Part shown: piece after piece, positions 4,234 through 5,860 of the stretch | Layout: each line of letters opens with the position of its first letter | Position numbering within the stretch: position 1 is the stretch's first letter | From: Clostridia bacterium | GTDB lineage: Bacteria > Bacillota > Clostridia > Christensenellales > Maliibacteriaceae | Direction of reading: 5' to 3' | Assembly: GCA_017935825.1 (NCBI GenBank) | Contig: JAGBGW010000041.1 | Coordinates: 1-5,860 of the forward strand | Length of the DNA: 5,860 nucleotides | Position numbers and translations under genes: made by a program | Notes under the pieces: model-generated | Databases searched by the model: none | Told to the model about the DNA's origin: nothing | What the model saw: the letters and a program-made list of their open reading frames with translations, nothing else

Positions 4234-5676
4234 ATGGCAAACTTTGCAAAAATTCAGGAACTTGTGGAAAAGAACGCTGAAACCAGTGTCCGCCTGGCAA
4301 GAGAGATCTGGGAATATGCAGAACTTCCCTTTGAAGAATTCAAGTCTGCCGCCGCTTTGATCGAAGCACTGAAGGCAGAGGGCTTTGAAATCGAAGAAGG
4401 CATCGCAGGCATCCCCACCGCATTTACCGCAACCTTCAAAAACGGCACAGGCAAACCCGTGGTCGGCCTTCTGGCAGAGTACGATGCACTTTGGGGCCTT
4501 AGCCAAAAGGCAGGCTGCGCAGTGCAGGAACCCATCGTGGACGGCGGCTCCGGTCACGGCTGCGGTCATAATCTTTTGGGTGCAGGCTGCTTCTCGGCAG
4601 CAGTTGCACTGAAGGATTACTTCATCAGCGAAAATCTTGACGGTACCGTCATCTTCTTTGGCTGCCCTGCAGAAGAAGGCGCAGGTTCCAAGCAGTTCAT
4701 CGCCCGCGCAGGCTACCTTGACAATGTGGACTTTGCCTATACCTGGCATCCCTCCACGCTGAATCAGGTGGGCTCCCGCTGCAGCGTTGCCATCATGGGC
4801 GCAAACTTCACCTTCGACGGTCTTGCATCCCACGCAGGCAGCTCTCCCCACCTGGGCAGAAGTGCTCTGGATGCCGTGGAATTGATGAATGTGGGTACCA
4901 ACTACCTTCGCGAGCACATGATCGACGAAGCACGTGTCCACTATGCATACTCCGATGCAGGCGGCACCGCCCCCAACGTGGTACAGGCACATGCCGCAAT
5001 CAAGTACGAGGTTCGCGCACCCCGCGTTTCTCAGGTGCAGGAACTGTTCACCCGTCTGGCTGACATCGCAAAGGGTGCGGCACTGATGACCGGCACCAAG
5101 ATGAATTACGAAATCACCATGGCATTCTCCGACTATGTGCCCAGCAGGACCTTGGCACCCCTTGTTGAAGAGTGCATGAACGAAGCAGGCGCACCTGCTT
5201 GGACGGAGGAAGACTTCCGCTTTGCAGAGGAAGTTCTTCGCACCTACAACCGCGCTTCCATGACCGGCATTCAGGAAAAGCTTCTTGAGTACATGGAAGA
5301 AGACGAGATGCGCGAAGCATTGAAGAACCCCCTGCACACCAAGATCCTCAAGTACGACCCCAGAGACAACGGCTACGAGTCCGGCTCCACCGACGTTGGC
5401 GATATCGGCTATGCAACGCCCACCATCATGTTCAACGTGGCAACTGAGTGCCTTGGCAACGTGGGTCACTCCTGGCAGATGACCTCCTTCTCCGGTTCCG
5501 ACATCGGCATGAAGGGTATGCTCAAGGCTGCTGAGATCATGGCGCTTGCAACCGTGCGCACCATGGAACAGCCCGAGCTGATCGAAAAGGCAAAGGCAGA
5601 ACTTGCAAAGAAGAACGGCGGCAAGTACACCTGCCCCCTGCCCGAATACGTCCAGCCCCCGATCGGCAAGTATTAA
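4234..5676 (+). CDS. abgB: M20-family amidohydrolase, AbgB-like (p-aminobenzoyl-glutamate hydrolase subunit B type)
   Basis: This 480-residue enzyme has no signal peptide and is probably a cytoplasmic metal-dependent amidase cleaving an N-acyl bond on an amino acid. It closely follows E. coli AbgB (about 481 residues) as recalled: GLLAEYDALWGLSQKAGCA (78-96), GHGCGHNLLG (107-116), GCPAEEG (143-149), TWHP (170-173), SPHLGRSALDAV (204-215), GSTDVGD in the C-terminal third, and a YTCPLPEYVQPP tail. Likely metal and catalytic residues are Cys110, His112, Glu147 (general base), Glu148, His172 and His412 (GHSW); His200 in the dimerisation lid would stabilise the transition state. In E. coli, AbgB works with AbgA and splits p-aminobenzoyl-glutamate into p-aminobenzoate and glutamate; no AbgA partner gene is visible here, so it may act alone or on another N-acyl amino acid or dipeptide. 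AAAAGGAG at 4218-4225 is 8 bases before ATG. It is the last gene of the ABC operon, followed by a strong terminator. The family is secure; the substrate is inferred. Confidence 0.93.
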   Translation: MANFAKIQELVEKNAETSVRLAREIWEYAELPFEEFKSAAALIEALKAEGFEIEEGIAGIPTAFTATFKNGTGKPVVGLLAEYDALWGLSQKAGCAVQEPIVDGGSGHGCGHNLLGAGCFSAAVALKDYFISENLDGTVIFFGCPAEEGAGSKQFIARAGYLDNVDFAYTWHPSTLNQVGSRCSVAIMGANFTFDGLASHAGSSPHLGRSALDAVELMNVGTNYLREHMIDEARVHYAYSDAGGTAPNVVQAHAAIKYEVRAPRVSQVQELFTRLADIAKGAALMTGTKMNYEITMAFSDYVPSRTLAPLVEECMNEAGAPAWTEEDFRFAEEVLRTYNRASMTGIQEKLLEYMEEDEMREALKNPLHTKILKYDPRDNGYESGSTDVGDIGYATPTIMFNVATECLGNVGHSWQMTSFSGSDIGMKGMLKAAEIMALATVRTMEQPELIEKAKAELAKKNGGKYTCPLPEYVQPPIGKY

Positions 5677-5684
5677 TCAAAACG

Positions 5685-5715
5685 AAAAAAGAGGAAGCGC
5701 AAGCTTCCTCTTTTT
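5685..5715. terminator. Bidirectional Rho-independent terminator between convergent genes
   Basis: A perfect 8-bp stem, GAGGAAGC (5691-5698) with GCTTCCTC (5703-5710), is capped by a GCAA tetraloop of the stable GNRA class. A run of A precedes it and a run of T follows it, so both strands present a stem plus U-tract. It starts 8 bases after the hydrolase stop and should also end transcription of the minus-strand gene arriving from the right. Confidence 0.93.
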
Positions 5716-5734
5716 GTTTGTTGCTGCAAAAAAT

Positions 5735-5758
5735 GTAGGGGCGGCTATCAGCCGCCCG
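5735..5758 (+). repeat. REP-like palindromic unit E
   Basis: GTAG at 5735-5738 abuts a perfect 8-bp stem (GGGCGGCT at 5739-5746 with AGCCGCCC at 5750-5757), a 3-base ATC loop and a trailing G. It has the same geometry as unit C, about 5.5 kb away, with one stem pair changed on both sides (A-T to T-A). It lies between two convergent genes, after the shared terminator. Confidence 0.87.
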
Positions 5759-5786
5759 CAACGGTGGAATAAAACCAAATGTTTGC

Positions 5787-5860
5787 TTACTCTCCAAACA
5801 CTTCCGTAGCCTTCTTCATGTTCTCCCGAATGGAAACATGGAAGGGACAGCGCGTCTCGC
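5787..5860 (-). CDS. 3' end of an unidentified convergent gene (partial)
   Basis: Reading the minus strand from the right edge gives 23 open codons and a TAA stop at 5789-5787. The peptide contains RCPFHVSIREN and ends NMKKATEVFGE, a plausible amphipathic C-terminal helix. It points toward the bidirectional terminator at 5685-5715 and faces the hydrolase gene, which supports it being a real gene end. The visible part is too short to assign a family, and I do not recognise it. The CPFH stretch could be a metal or redox site, but one such motif is not enough to claim that. Confidence 0.6.
   Translation of the reverse strand, partial: ETRCPFHVSIRENMKKATEVFGE

Noticed and set aside
830..5469. 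Long minus-strand open frames opposite each real gene (830-1750, 1794-2741, 2852-3649, 3453-4217, 4174-5469)
   Set aside because: Each is in exact codon register with the plus-strand gene it overlaps, where antisense stops require TTA, CTA or TCA codons in the sense gene. The genes almost never use these codons, so open antisense frames follow automatically. Their translations are rich in His, Asp, Cys and Gly with no domain, and the sense genes have full motifs and ribosome binding sites.

Overview
The window looks like chromosomal DNA of a Gram-positive gut-type Firmicute, most likely a Clostridia/Oscillospiraceae-like organism. This is inferred from strong AAGGAG-type ribosome binding sites, a lipoprotein solute-binding protein, short U-tailed terminators, moderately GC-rich codons with near-absence of TTA/CTA/TCA, and GTAGGGG palindromes between genes. 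The species cannot be fixed from the sequence alone.

Layout: (1) bases 2-64 are the last 20 codons of an unidentified plus-strand gene, closed by a strong terminator (77-104). (2) Bases 105-451 are non-coding and hold four short palindromic units, each a GTAG tetranucleotide abutting a perfect hairpin; a fifth unit lies at 5735-5758. (3) 452-1690 encodes a 12-helix MFS transporter ending in its own terminator-like hairpin. (4) An AT-rich stretch carries a dyad and a good sigma-A promoter (1818-1846). (5) This promoter drives an apparent four-gene operon: family 3 solute-binding lipoprotein (1899-2726), polar-amino-acid-type ABC permease (2804-3463), its ATPase (3456-4190, overlapping the permease by 8 bases) and an AbgB-like M20 amidohydrolase (4234-5676). 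A stem-loop sits between the binding protein and permease genes. (6) A bidirectional terminator with a GCAA loop, the fifth palindrome, and the 3' end of an unidentified convergent minus-strand gene complete the window.

How the genes may work together: the binding protein captures a small amino-acid-like ligand outside the cell, the permease/ATPase imports it, and the cytoplasmic M20 enzyme cleaves an amide bond in it. AbgB is half of the E. coli p-aminobenzoyl-glutamate hydrolase, and the binding protein has Ala where amino-acid-binding relatives usually have the Asp that grips the ligand's alpha-ammonium group. The testable idea is therefore that this operon imports and hydrolyses an N-acylated amino acid (p-aminobenzoyl-glutamate or another amide conjugate) rather than a free amino acid. 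The MFS gene is a separate transcription unit with no proven link.

The locus is largely ordinary transport-plus-hydrolase content. The two signals most worth following are the REP-like GTAG hairpin family and the N-acyl-amino-acid uptake hypothesis.
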